37,102 bases of DNA from an uncultured Clostridia bacterium (GTDB lineage Bacteria > Bacillota > Clostridia > Lachnospirales > Lachnospiraceae), in NCBI GenBank assembly GCA_945992055.1, contig CAMFVG010000108.1:1-37102 (forward strand). The letters run 5' to 3'. The stretch's first letter is position 1. Every line of letters begins with the position of its first letter. Positions 7,544 through 14,798 of the stretch are shown piece after piece. A program made the translations under genes and the position numbers. The notes below the pieces were generated by a model that searched no databases, was not told the DNA's origin, and saw only the letters and a list, made by a program, of their open reading frames with translations.

Positions 7544-9370
7544 ATGAAAACTATTAAATCATCATTCGCCCTAGTTTTCGCGCTTCTACTGCTATTGACA
7601 GGATGCGGAAAGACTTCCACAAAAGAAGAAGAAAAGAACCCTTCCTCGACAAAGGCATTAATCGACGAGACGGATATGTTTACTGACAACGATTATAAAA
7701 CGGACTATGACAAAAACAATTGCGTTTCCATTAAGTTAAATGGAGATTCTATTTCTTGCGATTCAAATGCTGTTTCCATTTCCGGAACAACCATTTCAAT
7801 CAAACAGGAAGCTGACTATTTGTTTTCCGGAACCTTAAACAACGGCATGATTATAATCAATGCAGATGACAAAGCCAAACCACACCTCATTTTTGACGGA
7901 GTGTCGATTACTAGTAACTCTTCTGCCCCACTATATATTTTGGAAGCAGAAAAAGTTTTCGTTACGCTGGAAAAAGATACGGAAAACACACTGGCCAACG
8001 AAGGTACTTTTACAGCCATTGATGATAATAATATTGACGGAACCGTTTTTTCAAAGCAAGACTTGACTTTTAACGGTTCAGGTAACCTTACAGTAACATC
8101 CCCATCCGGTCATGGTATTGTTTGCAAAGACGATCTGGTATTTACCGGTGGCACTTATACCATTAACAGTGCCTCCCACGCATTGGATGCAAACGACAGC
8201 GTAAGGCTCACCAACTGCACTATGAAAATGACTACTGGAAAGGATGGTATTCACGCCGAAAACACAGATGACACTTCTCTGGGATTTGTGTATATGAAAG
8301 ATGGTTCTTTCAACATTACATCTGAAGGCGATGGAATAAGCGCCGGGACAACATTACAAATAAATGACGGGACCCTTGATATCGTTTCCGGTGGAGGCAG
8401 TGCAAATGCAGAGAAACAAACTTCCGACTTCTGGGGAGGTTTTATGGGTGGCGGTATGCGAGGCAACCGAAAAGAACCTATGAACCGCCCAGGTGAAAAC
8501 TTCACCCCAGAACAAGCTCCATCAACTGGTGATGTTACTGCAACGGATGATAGTAGTACAAGTATCAAGGGGTTGAAATCTTCAGGAGACTTGTTAATTA
8601 AGGGCGGTACCTTTACTTTAGACTCTGCTGATGACGCAGTACATTCTAATGCCTCCCTAACCATAAATAATGGGTCCTTCAACATTGCTTCCGGAGATGA
8701 TGCTTTTCATGCTGATGATACCTTGTCCATTACCAAGGGGGCAATTGATATCTCCACCTGCTACGAGGGGCTTGAAGCTCTTCACATAAACGTATCCGGC
8801 GGTGACATTAAACTAGTAGCCAGTGACGATGGTTTAAACGCTGCCGGCGGTGCAGACGAGAGCGGTCTTGCAGGTCCACGCGGAAATGATAATTTTGGTG
8901 CCCCAGGTGGCATGGGTGGTGGAATGGCCAGAAGCTCCTCCTCAAACGGCAGCATCGTAGTTTCCGGTGGGAACCTTTATATCAATTCCTCCGGGGATGG
9001 AATGGATGCCAATGGAACTCTGGAAATCACTGGGGGAAACACGATTATCGTGGGACCTACACATGGTGATACTGCAACGTTGGATTATGACAAATCAGGA
9101 GTCATCACCGGAGGAACCTTTATCGGAACCGGCGCAACCGGAATGGCACAGTCGTTTGGCAATTCCGAGCAGGCAGTGATTACAATGAAAACGAGTGAAC
9201 AATCAGCTGAAACTTCGCTGATATTAAAAGACTCCAACGGAAAGGTCCTCCTTTCCCGCAAACCTGAACTGTCCTATTCATTTATTATTATCAGCAGTCC
9301 GGAGCTCGTAAAAGGAGAACGTTATACCATTGAAATCGGATCCTCCAGCACACAAGTGCAGGCACAATAA
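7544..9370 (+). CDS. Cthe_2159-like beta-helix carbohydrate-binding lipoprotein
   Basis: This is a 608-residue secreted lipoprotein with lipobox LLTGC (C21). After a short linker, repeated turns such as GDGISAG, DDAVHSNASLTINNGSF, DDAFHADDTLSI and SGDGMDANGTLEITGG predict a right-handed beta-helix of the Cthe_2159 type. The family prototype binds cellulose and acidic sugars and coordinates calcium. Two loops rich in Gly, Met and Asn interrupt the helix near residues 298-320 and 450-470 (GGFMGGGMRGN, GGMGGGMARSSSS). It is the third gene of the VTC/DUF4956 operon, 18 bases after DUF4956, with AGGAGGAAC as RBS, and ends before a strong terminator. A surface adhesin or polymer-binding role is inferred. 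Confidence 0.82.
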   Translation: MKTIKSSFALVFALLLLLTGCGKTSTKEEEKNPSSTKALIDETDMFTDNDYKTDYDKNNCVSIKLNGDSISCDSNAVSISGTTISIKQEADYLFSGTLNNGMIIINADDKAKPHLIFDGVSITSNSSAPLYILEAEKVFVTLEKDTENTLANEGTFTAIDDNNIDGTVFSKQDLTFNGSGNLTVTSPSGHGIVCKDDLVFTGGTYTINSASHALDANDSVRLTNCTMKMTTGKDGIHAENTDDTSLGFVYMKDGSFNITSEGDGISAGTTLQINDGTLDIVSGGGSANAEKQTSDFWGGFMGGGMRGNRKEPMNRPGENFTPEQAPSTGDVTATDDSSTSIKGLKSSGDLLIKGGTFTLDSADDAVHSNASLTINNGSFNIASGDDAFHADDTLSITKGAIDISTCYEGLEALHINVSGGDIKLVASDDGLNAAGGADESGLAGPRGNDNFGAPGGMGGGMARSSSSNGSIVVSGGNLYINSSGDGMDANGTLEITGGNTIIVGPTHGDTATLDYDKSGVITGGTFIGTGATGMAQSFGNSEQAVITMKTSEQSAETSLILKDSNGKVLLSRKPELSYSFIIISSPELVKGERYTIEIGSSSTQVQAQ

Positions 9371-9386
9371 AAGATTCTTAACATCA

Positions 9387-9421
9387 AACAACCCTATGGT
9401 TTACTATTCCATAGGGTTGTT
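9387..9421. terminator. Bidirectional terminator between convergent genes
   Basis: A perfect 13-bp stem (AACAACCCTATGG with its complement at 9409-9421) encloses a 9-base loop. The hairpin overlaps the stop codon of the convergent GIY-YIG gene, so one structure can serve both transcripts. Confidence 0.85.
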
Positions 9422-9658
9422 CTTATGAATCAACTTTTCTTTTTCACTTCTTGTCATCTGCTTAATCGCATACTCACGACGCATCGCTTCTTCTTTGGTT
9501 TCAAATATTTCATGGTAAACCAATGTAACCGGTGTTCTGGACTTTGTATATTTTGCGCCTTTCCCTTCATTATGGTCTTTCAACCTCTTTTCCAAATGAT
9601 TGGTCCATCCAGTATATAGTGTACCATCCTTACACCGCAATATATATGTGTAGTTCAT
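9404..9658 (-). CDS. GIY-YIG domain protein (UPF0213/YhbQ type)
   Basis: The 84-residue protein starts MNYTYILRCKDGTLYTGWTNHLEKRLKDHN and contains the GIY-YIG elements Y-T-Y-I-L and Y-T-G-W-T, an arginine (R27 region) and a later glutamate. The single-domain YhbQ-like family has no firmly assigned role; nuclease activity is presumed from the fold. The frame is open 12 codons upstream, but the ATG at 9656-9658 gives the family's usual N-terminus and lies 4 bases after the cdd stop. It is probably the second gene of a cdd transcript. Confidence 0.85.
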   Translation of the reverse strand: MNYTYILRCKDGTLYTGWTNHLEKRLKDHNEGKGAKYTKSRTPVTLVYHEIFETKEEAMRREYAIKQMTRSEKEKLIHKNNPME

Positions 9659-9662
9659 CCTA

Positions 9663-10076
9663 CTACCCTTCCTCCCGAAGAATATTCGGTTCAAAACTTA
9701 CTGGCAATAACTGATTTAGCGTATAAGTCTCTATGCCATCATGCTTTACAAGATAAATTTTAAAATCATCCTCACAGAACTCTCGCATTACCTGTCTGCA
9801 GACCCCACAAGGCGGGAATATTCCCCAAATAGTTCCTTCCTTACCACCACATACCGCAAGAGCAGAAAATTCTCGTTTTCCTTCGCTAACAGCCTTAAAA
9901 AATGCTGTGCGTTCGGCACAATTTGTAGCAGAATACCCTGCGTTTTCTATATTGCACCCGGTATAAACGCTACCATCTTTGCAAAGCAGTGCGGCACCTA
10001 CACAATACCCGGAATATGGGCTATACGCCTGTTTCATTGCCTCTTTTGCATAAATTGCCAACTGTTCTTTCGTCAT
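9663..10076 (-). CDS. cdd: Cytidine deaminase
   Basis: The protein has 137 residues from the ATG at 10076, placed 8 bases after GAGG; an upstream GTG (10085) overlaps that site. The zinc-deaminase motifs are complete: substrate loop YSPYSGYCVGAALL, CNIENAGYSATNCAERTA with the zinc cysteine and catalytic glutamate, and PPCGVCRQVMREF with the other two zinc cysteines. It converts cytidine and deoxycytidine to uridine and deoxyuridine in pyrimidine salvage. A promoter with exact spacing lies directly upstream. The upstream neighbour is a duplicated fragment of a subtilase gene, so the cdd promoter region borders an insertion. Confidence 0.95.
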   Translation of the reverse strand: MTKEQLAIYAKEAMKQAYSPYSGYCVGAALLCKDGSVYTGCNIENAGYSATNCAERTAFFKAVSEGKREFSALAVCGGKEGTIWGIFPPCGVCRQVMREFCEDDFKIYLVKHDGIETYTLNQLLPVSFEPNILREEG

Positions 10077-10103
10077 CTTTATCACCTCATAATTTGTGCT
10101 TGT

Positions 10104-10132
10104 ATCATAACAAAAGTTTTACAATCTTTCAA
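10104..10132 (-). promoter_or_regulatory. Sigma-A type promoter for cdd
   Basis: On the minus strand TTGAAA, a 17-base spacer and TATGAT are followed 28 bases later by the cdd start. Match is good to both hexamers. Confidence 0.7.
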
Positions 10133-10155
10133 GGCACACCTTTTGTATTTATGAA

Positions 10156-10265
10156 GGAATACTCTCCTCCACACAAAGCGCTCCATACCCCACAAGTGGA
10201 CTCGGATATTCTGTTATACCAACAAACGGCCTTGCACCTCTCTGAAAGTATGCCTTTACTTTTTC
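10156..10265 (-). repeat. 110-bp direct repeat, duplicated 3' end of the subtilase gene (copy A)
   Basis: This stretch is identical to 11830-11939 except for one base (C at 10188, T at 11862). On the minus strand it encodes the last 36 or so codons of the subtilase (from EKVKAYFQRGARPF to CVEESIP), followed here by an extra serine and TAA. Upstream in that frame the sequence becomes unrelated (KIYLSLYLAQA) at a sharp edge, so this is a segment copy and not a decayed full-length paralogue. Together with copy B it brackets the toxin-antitoxin cassette. Confidence 0.93.
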
Positions 10266-10296
10266 TGCTTGTGCCAAGTAAAGACTAAGATAAATC

Positions 10297-10608
10297 TTAC
10301 AATTTTCTATTGTAATTTTCCAATTCATGAAATATGCCTAAAATATAAACTGTATCATCGTCAACTCTAAATATCACTAGATAATTCATATCTGTTACTA
10401 CCGCTTCACGATAACCTTTGCTTTTGAGTATCAGGTCTCTGCATTCTGGAAATTGAAAAGGATTCTCTTCCACCCTATCATAAATTTTTGCTATGCCATC
10501 TAGCAAATGACTTGCTGCTTGATCATTTTTCAAGTGATATGCAAGATAATACACCAATTGGTCTAAAAGTTCATCTGCTCGCTCGGTAATAATAGTTTTA
10601 TAAACCAT
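10297..10608 (-). CDS. RelE/ParE-superfamily toxin
   Basis: This 103-residue protein has the ParE/RelE layout. Two N-terminal helices (ITERADELLDQLVYYLAYHL) are followed by a beta-rich half with YDRVEENPFQFPECRD, GYREAVVTDMNYLVIFRVDDDTVYILGIFHELENYNRKL. That half matches the family's R...Y..iy.v.d..v.i..i.h pattern. Members either cleave ribosome-bound mRNA or poison gyrase; the sequence does not decide which. The ATG lies inside the last codons of the antitoxin gene (11-base overlap), the usual coupling of such pairs, with GAGGGATAAGT as RBS. Confidence 0.85.
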   Translation of the reverse strand: MVYKTIITERADELLDQLVYYLAYHLKNDQAASHLLDGIAKIYDRVEENPFQFPECRDLILKSKGYREAVVTDMNYLVIFRVDDDTVYILGIFHELENYNRKL

Positions 10609-10858
10609 ACTTATCCCTCATTTTAGTCAGCGAACTTCTTGCGTCTTTCGTCTGACCTATGATTATCTGTTTCTCTGATATTTCGATTTCTCGATACATA
10701 TTTATTTGGCGCATTGTACTTTCATAAATTTCCATACTCATGATAACCATATCACCGTAACCATTCTTTGTCACATAAATTGGTTCTCGTGATTTGCGGC
10801 AAAGTTCTGATATTTCTGAAGTATTTTTTAATTCTTTAATCGGAATAATCTGTGGCAT
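10598..10858 (-). CDS. Phd/YefM-type antitoxin
   Basis: The 86-residue protein begins MPQIIPIKELKNTSEISELCRKSREPIYVTKNGYGDMVIMSMEIYE. This is the Phd/YefM DNA-binding fold with its I.P...L......E.C....EP..VTKNG.GD.V.MS signature. The C-terminal part is the toxin-binding segment. Antitoxins of this family neutralise the partner and repress their own promoter with it. A near-consensus promoter lies 30 bases upstream. The pair sits in a cassette bracketed by 110-bp direct repeats. Confidence 0.9.
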   Translation of the reverse strand: MPQIIPIKELKNTSEISELCRKSREPIYVTKNGYGDMVIMSMEIYESTMRQINMYREIEISEKQIIIGQTKDARSSLTKMRDKYGL

Positions 10859-10887
10859 ATAAACACCCTCTTTCTTTTGATGCCTTA

Positions 10888-10916
10888 ATTATACCATAAT
10901 TGTACCACGGTTTCAA
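10888..10916 (-). promoter_or_regulatory. Promoter of the antitoxin-toxin pair
   Basis: On the minus strand TTGAAA, 17 bases, TATAAT. The spacer and -10 contain two near-direct copies, GGTACAAT and GGTATAAT, a plausible autorepression site. Confidence 0.75.
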
Positions 10917-10935
10917 TCACTTTATCCATAGTATA

Positions 10936-11355
10936 TCAAACTCTATAATCTCCATCATATAATCTACTGAAGCCATTCTCTTTACATAAATTTTTAGCAT
11001 CATCTGCTAGGACTAATGCTGCAACAAAATAGATTCTCATTACTTTTCTGATATAGGACCTCACATAGAATTCGCTGTTTCTTAATTCTTTCATACTACA
11101 CTGGTGAATGCAATACATGTATGCTAACTGACTCGCGTCAAGGCACTCTTGATATTCGTATGCATTTTTTCTAATAGCATAAAGTCTACATAGTCTTTTG
11201 AAATTTTTCTCACAATATACTTCATAAGTATATTGTAAAAACATAGCATCTATATCATAATTGTTCTTACTCTGAATCCTTTTTATTGCGTTATATGAAT
11301 ATACATCCAACAGTTTTTTATATAATTGAATTCTATTTCTCCGAAAATACGCCAT
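10936..11355 (-). CDS. Hypothetical protein in the repeat-bounded cassette
   Basis: This 139-residue protein was not recognised. It is basic and predicted mostly helical, rich in Tyr, Arg and Lys, with aromatic-rich segments (YCEKNFKRLCRLYAIRKNAYEYQ and YVRSYIRKVMRIYFVAALVLADDAKNL). No signal peptide or clear membrane segment was seen, although IYFVAALVLA is hydrophobic. The start is supported by GAGAGAATGCC-ATG. It lies 30 bases after the upstream unknown gene and 77 bases before the antitoxin gene. The pair may be one transcription unit separate from the toxin-antitoxin genes, since the latter have their own promoter. Confidence 0.7.
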   Translation of the reverse strand: MAYFRRNRIQLYKKLLDVYSYNAIKRIQSKNNYDIDAMFLQYTYEVYCEKNFKRLCRLYAIRKNAYEYQECLDASQLAYMYCIHQCSMKELRNSEFYVRSYIRKVMRIYFVAALVLADDAKNLCKENGFSRLYDGDYRV

Positions 11356-11385
11356 GGCATTCTCTCTTTTCTTTAATACTTCTGT

Positions 11386-11757
11386 TCATTTTATTACTTT
11401 CCCTGCATGTTTATTAGGATTTTTCGTCACTAAGTCTCCAATCCAATTTTGATTTTCATCCAAACATCCCACATAATAGATTGGAAATTTCACTTTCTGT
11501 TTCGTTAGTTTTTCAATGATGGCATAATTCTTAGTACGATTATTCTTCCCCACATCAATGAGTATTTTCCCGTCTGGAATAAGCAATATTCGGCTACAAT
11601 CAGGTTTTATTCGAATTTCAAACCTATTTGTTTTCAATGCTTTTGCCAATTCTGCATTGATTACGAAATCCCCATTCTCAAAGATGCTGATTACTTGTTT
11701 ACTTTGTTTCCTTGTGACAGGTACCAATACCTCAAATTCATTATAGTTCACTGTCAT
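11386..11757 (-). CDS. Hypothetical protein, first gene of the repeat-bounded cassette
   Basis: The 123-residue soluble protein starts MTVNYNEFEVLVPVTRKQSKQVISIFENGDFVINAELAKAL. The family could not be named. The N-terminal half looks beta-rich, and the segment NGDFVINAELAKAL followed by EIRIKPDCSRILLIP resembles a small swapped-hairpin type fold, but this is only an impression. The C-terminal half is lysine-rich. The start is strong: AAGGAGGGAAAAAT-ATG. A promoter with 17-base spacing begins about 60 bases upstream, just past the subtilase stop codon. Confidence 0.7.
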   Translation of the reverse strand: MTVNYNEFEVLVPVTRKQSKQVISIFENGDFVINAELAKALKTNRFEIRIKPDCSRILLIPDGKILIDVGKNNRTKNYAIIEKLTKQKVKFPIYYVGCLDENQNWIGDLVTKNPNKHAGKVIK

Positions 11758-11788
11758 ATTTTTCCCTCCTTAGTGTATTTTTTTTACC

Positions 11789-11817
11789 ACTATATTCTTA
11801 ATTTCCTGTTTTATCAA
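11789..11817 (-). promoter_or_regulatory. Promoter of the two-gene hypothetical unit
   Basis: On the minus strand TTGATA, 17 bases, TATAGT. It lies between the subtilase stop and the first cassette gene, so the cassette brings its own promoter. Confidence 0.65.
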
Positions 11818-11825
11818 CTTATTAA

Positions 11826-13544
11826 TCACGGAATACTCTCCTCCACACAAAGCGCTCCATATCCCACAAGTGGACTCGGATATTCTGTTATACCAACAAA
11901 CGGCCTTGCACCTCTCTGAAAGTATGCCTTTACTTTTTCCCCATAAAGGAATGGATCATTGCCATTAAGAATCCCCCATTCCATAAGAAGTGCTGCACTG
12001 CCTGTCACAAATGGTGTTGCAAAAGACGTTCCACTCAATTCAGCAAATGTTCCGCCTGGTATGGGCGTCCTAATATCCACCCCCGGTGCCATAATGTCCG
12101 GTTTGGCTCTTCTTCCCGGACCCGCCGGCCCTCTGCCCGAAAAGTCTGCATAGGAAAACGTAAGCGGATCATAGGCACCCACCCCGATGGTGCGATAGGA
12201 CGTAGCAGGGATAGTCAATGTCCGTTCCTCTGTCGGAAACAAAAATCCCGTACCGGGATTTAACACTCCTTGTGTGGGTAGCCATAGGGCATATTCTCCG
12301 TTTACAATCTCACGGGGCGTCAGTACGATTCTCCACACACCACTGTCAATATAGGTGTTTTTCGGCAAGAAATCCAAAAAAATTTCCTGGTCAATACTAA
12401 AAGGACTAGGTTCTCCATAGTACAGTAATACCTGTGTATCTCCCACTGAAAATCTTTGGGAGCCCAGAACCTCTTGAATCGGTCCCACTCGCACGCCGGA
12501 TGGTGAAATCAACGAAATATCTACCAAATCAAAGTATGCCTTCCAGATTTGTACATTGATTGTAGGCTCATTTTGTTGTATGCCCAATTCAATAACAGTT
12601 TCTTCTGACTCTACTAAAATCCCAGAGGTATGCCCTGCACTCGCTCCCTCATTTCCTGTACCAATGCAAATGACACTCTTCCAAATATTCGCTATATCCT
12701 CTATAAACCGTTCCAATAAACTACTACCGTCATGAGGACCATAGGTGTTTCCAAAACTTAAATTGATAGCTACCGGCATTTCATACTCTATTGCCTTTCG
12801 AACTACATAGTCCATCGCTTGTATGAGCTCTGTTGTTCTTGGGAATCCATCCTCCATGGCTCTCCCGAGCTTCACAATAATCAGTTCACTCTCAAATGCA
12901 ACACCCTGATAATCGGCAGAATTCCCTGCTGCAATCCCAGCGACAGAGGTCCCATGTCCCGAAGTGTCCCGGCTCGGAACAATACGAAAACGTTCCTGCC
13001 TTGTGGTTGCCGATAAGGCGGCATTAATTTCTGTTTCCGTATACTCGGTTCCGATTGCATATCCCATTGGAGGATTTCCGGGTATCGTTTGGTCCCATAA
13101 TGCACGAATTCTGGTTGTTCCATCCGCATTACGAAAGACCGCATTCTCATAATCAATGCCCGAATCTATGATAGCTACCAACACGCCCTCCCCCGATAAG
13201 GATAGTGGTGGATCTTGCACCGGTGGAATGCAAGAGACCCTTTTCCCATTTTCAATCTGAAAGAAAAGTCTTTTTGGTTTTTCTACGTATTCTACTGCCT
13301 GACATTCAGACATCCTGTCAATTAGACTCTCGCGGATAGTCACAATTGCATATTCATTTTGCATTTCTACCACTTGCGCACCGAGTTCCCGCACACACTC
13401 CAAGGACCCGGAGTATTTGACAATCAAATCCCACTCCCGCTCAATCGGATTGTATCCTACATTTAATTCTAATGATTTGTCACGTTCCTCTTCTGTGGCA
13501 TCCAATGATAGATTCAATAAATTCTCTAGTTTTTGGTCCGGCAT
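11826..13544 (-). CDS. S8 family subtilisin-like protease, Csp-like
   Basis: The 572-residue protein has no signal peptide. An N-terminal prodomain-like region (1-100) precedes a subtilase domain with an intact triad: D127 (AIIDSGIDY), H197 (DTSGHGTSVAGIAAG) and S507 (LSGTSFATPFVTG), plus the oxyanion asparagine N298 (TGNEG). A long insert at about 310-440 separates N298 from the serine. This layout resembles the clostridial Csp germination proteases, which process a spore cortex hydrolase, and related gut Firmicutes subtilases. The role here is inferred. The last 110 bases are duplicated at 10156-10265, and the cassette of unknown genes begins right after the stop. The RBS is AAAGG, about 7 bases before the ATG. 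Confidence 0.9.
   Translation of the reverse strand: MPDQKLENLLNLSLDATEEERDKSLELNVGYNPIEREWDLIVKYSGSLECVRELGAQVVEMQNEYAIVTIRESLIDRMSECQAVEYVEKPKRLFFQIENGKRVSCIPPVQDPPLSLSGEGVLVAIIDSGIDYENAVFRNADGTTRIRALWDQTIPGNPPMGYAIGTEYTETEINAALSATTRQERFRIVPSRDTSGHGTSVAGIAAGNSADYQGVAFESELIIVKLGRAMEDGFPRTTELIQAMDYVVRKAIEYEMPVAINLSFGNTYGPHDGSSLLERFIEDIANIWKSVICIGTGNEGASAGHTSGILVESEETVIELGIQQNEPTINVQIWKAYFDLVDISLISPSGVRVGPIQEVLGSQRFSVGDTQVLLYYGEPSPFSIDQEIFLDFLPKNTYIDSGVWRIVLTPREIVNGEYALWLPTQGVLNPGTGFLFPTEERTLTIPATSYRTIGVGAYDPLTFSYADFSGRGPAGPGRRAKPDIMAPGVDIRTPIPGGTFAELSGTSFATPFVTGSAALLMEWGILNGNDPFLYGEKVKAYFQRGARPFVGITEYPSPLVGYGALCVEESIP
11830..11939 (-). repeat. 110-bp direct repeat (copy B), true 3' end of the subtilase gene
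   Basis: It matches 10156-10265 at 109 of 110 positions in the same orientation. It starts within the last codon before the stop and extends 36 or so codons into the subtilase gene. The 1,564 bases between the copies hold four genes. Confidence 0.93.
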
Positions 13545-13582
13545 ATACTTACCTTTCGTTTTATTACCTTATTCTATTACGC

Positions 13583-13621
13583 AAAAAAGAGATTCATAAC
13601 CTGTGTTATGAACCCCTCTTT
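13583..13621 (-). terminator. Terminator downstream of the orphan sensor-like gene
   Basis: On the minus strand a hairpin with an 8-bp core (GTTCATAAC paired with GTTATGAAT side) and a flanking AAAGAG/CTCTTT pair leads into a run of six T. It lies between the 345-residue gene and the subtilase gene. Confidence 0.75.
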
Positions 13622-13639
13622 CGTTTTTTACATAATCAT

Positions 13640-14677
13640 CTATTTTCTATTGAATCTTTTCACCATGTGTACCACTATGCAGATACTTCCATATGTTAAT
13701 ATTAATCCGACCACATAAAATGGCACTAACAACTCTATTGCTCCTCGTAATGGATATCCTATAGAACGGATGGAAATCCAGTAATTTTCTTCTCTTCCCT
13801 GAAGGTTTTTATGCGTTACTCTTTGGATTCCTCCTAATCTTGTTTGCCAAAATCTCGACATCTCTCCTTCCGGGATGTCGCGTTCCTCCTCATTTATTGT
13901 TTCTCTAAAACCATTTAAGAACTCTTCTTCGAACCATGTATCATACACATCTTTATTATAGGATACAGCATGTACGATTTCTTTGATAGCCGCGCGTTGT
14001 GAATATACATTTGTTTCTTTTTCATCATAAGCAATATCTGTGTTTTTCCACTCCCAGACAACCTTGGATTTTGTGATTCCTTGATAAATAAACTTTAAAG
14101 AAACTAGTACCTCTGGCTCTTTAGCAATCTCTGCCTCAATCATATATTCTTCTGTAGTATCTCGCGCATATAAGAGCAATTTTTGAATCTCCGAATCATC
14201 AAAATATTCTTCTATTGGAAAATAATATGTCCTTTCATCCGCGTCCTCAAAATGAAAGTGCAGACATGGTTCTGTCATCAAAAGGCGCTCTCCTTCAGCA
14301 TTATATACTGCAGCCGCAGAGTATTGATGTTGATTTTGTGTCTGTTTGAAATCATACAGACAGTTTACACCCGCCCTCACATCCTCTGTCACATTTGCAG
14401 AAACCATTCTTTCAGCAATCTCAAAATCGGATATAAGTCTTTCTTCATAATCCTGCTGTACAAGATAGGTGGCAATTATCACAGAAATAAAATAGAACAC
14501 CGCAAAACAAGCACTTAATAAAACCTTCATTTTTAATGAGGTTATTTCTTTTAGAATCTTATTCTTATTCGATTTTTTCTCCATATTTCGGAACATCTCT
14601 TTTGCTGCGGCCTGTTGATTCATCATTTCCTGTATCCTTTGACTCAATGGCTCTTTATCAGGATAGTGTAATGCCAT
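13640..14677 (-). CDS. Two-helix membrane protein with an extracytoplasmic sensor-like domain, no kinase domain
   Basis: This 345-residue protein has a charged cytoplasmic N-terminus (about 1-50, with SQRIQEMMNQQAAAKEMFRNMEKK likely helical). One membrane helix follows (LLSACFAVFYFISVIIATYLV). A region of about 240 residues outside the cell comes next, then a second helix near the C-terminus (LLVPFYVVGLILTYGSICIVVHMV) and a short basic tail. That topology is that of a histidine kinase input module (CHASE/Cache-like segment) whose HAMP and catalytic parts are absent. The stop is followed by a proper terminator, so it does not look freshly truncated. The family is not recognised. RBS is AAGGAGGTGAGATT-ATG. 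Confidence 0.72.
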   Translation of the reverse strand: MALHYPDKEPLSQRIQEMMNQQAAAKEMFRNMEKKSNKNKILKEITSLKMKVLLSACFAVFYFISVIIATYLVQQDYEERLISDFEIAERMVSANVTEDVRAGVNCLYDFKQTQNQHQYSAAAVYNAEGERLLMTEPCLHFHFEDADERTYYFPIEEYFDDSEIQKLLLYARDTTEEYMIEAEIAKEPEVLVSLKFIYQGITKSKVVWEWKNTDIAYDEKETNVYSQRAAIKEIVHAVSYNKDVYDTWFEEEFLNGFRETINEEERDIPEGEMSRFWQTRLGGIQRVTHKNLQGREENYWISIRSIGYPLRGAIELLVPFYVVGLILTYGSICIVVHMVKRFNRK

Positions 14678-14738
14678 AATCTCACCTCCTTGTTCCTTCT
14701 ACAAATAATATACTATATATTTTATCTTAACACTAGCG

Positions 14739-14767
14739 TTGTAAATCCTTTTTGCCTATGTTAAAAT
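14739..14767 (+). promoter_or_regulatory. Promoter for the DUF4317 gene
   Basis: TTGTAA, a 17-base spacer and TAAAAT lie about 32 bases before the ATG at 14799. Confidence 0.55.
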
Positions 14768-14798
14768 AAGATTCATGCAAAAAAGTGAGGTTATAGAA

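Noticed and set aside
8251..8685. 144-codon minus-strand frame inside the lipoprotein gene
   Set aside because: A shadow frame of the repetitive beta-helix coding sequence; no RBS and proline-rich mirror composition.
10156..10300. The duplicated subtilase end as a decayed full-length paralogue
   Set aside because: Identity is 109/110 and stops at a sharp edge, with no trace of the catalytic domain; a segment duplication fits better.
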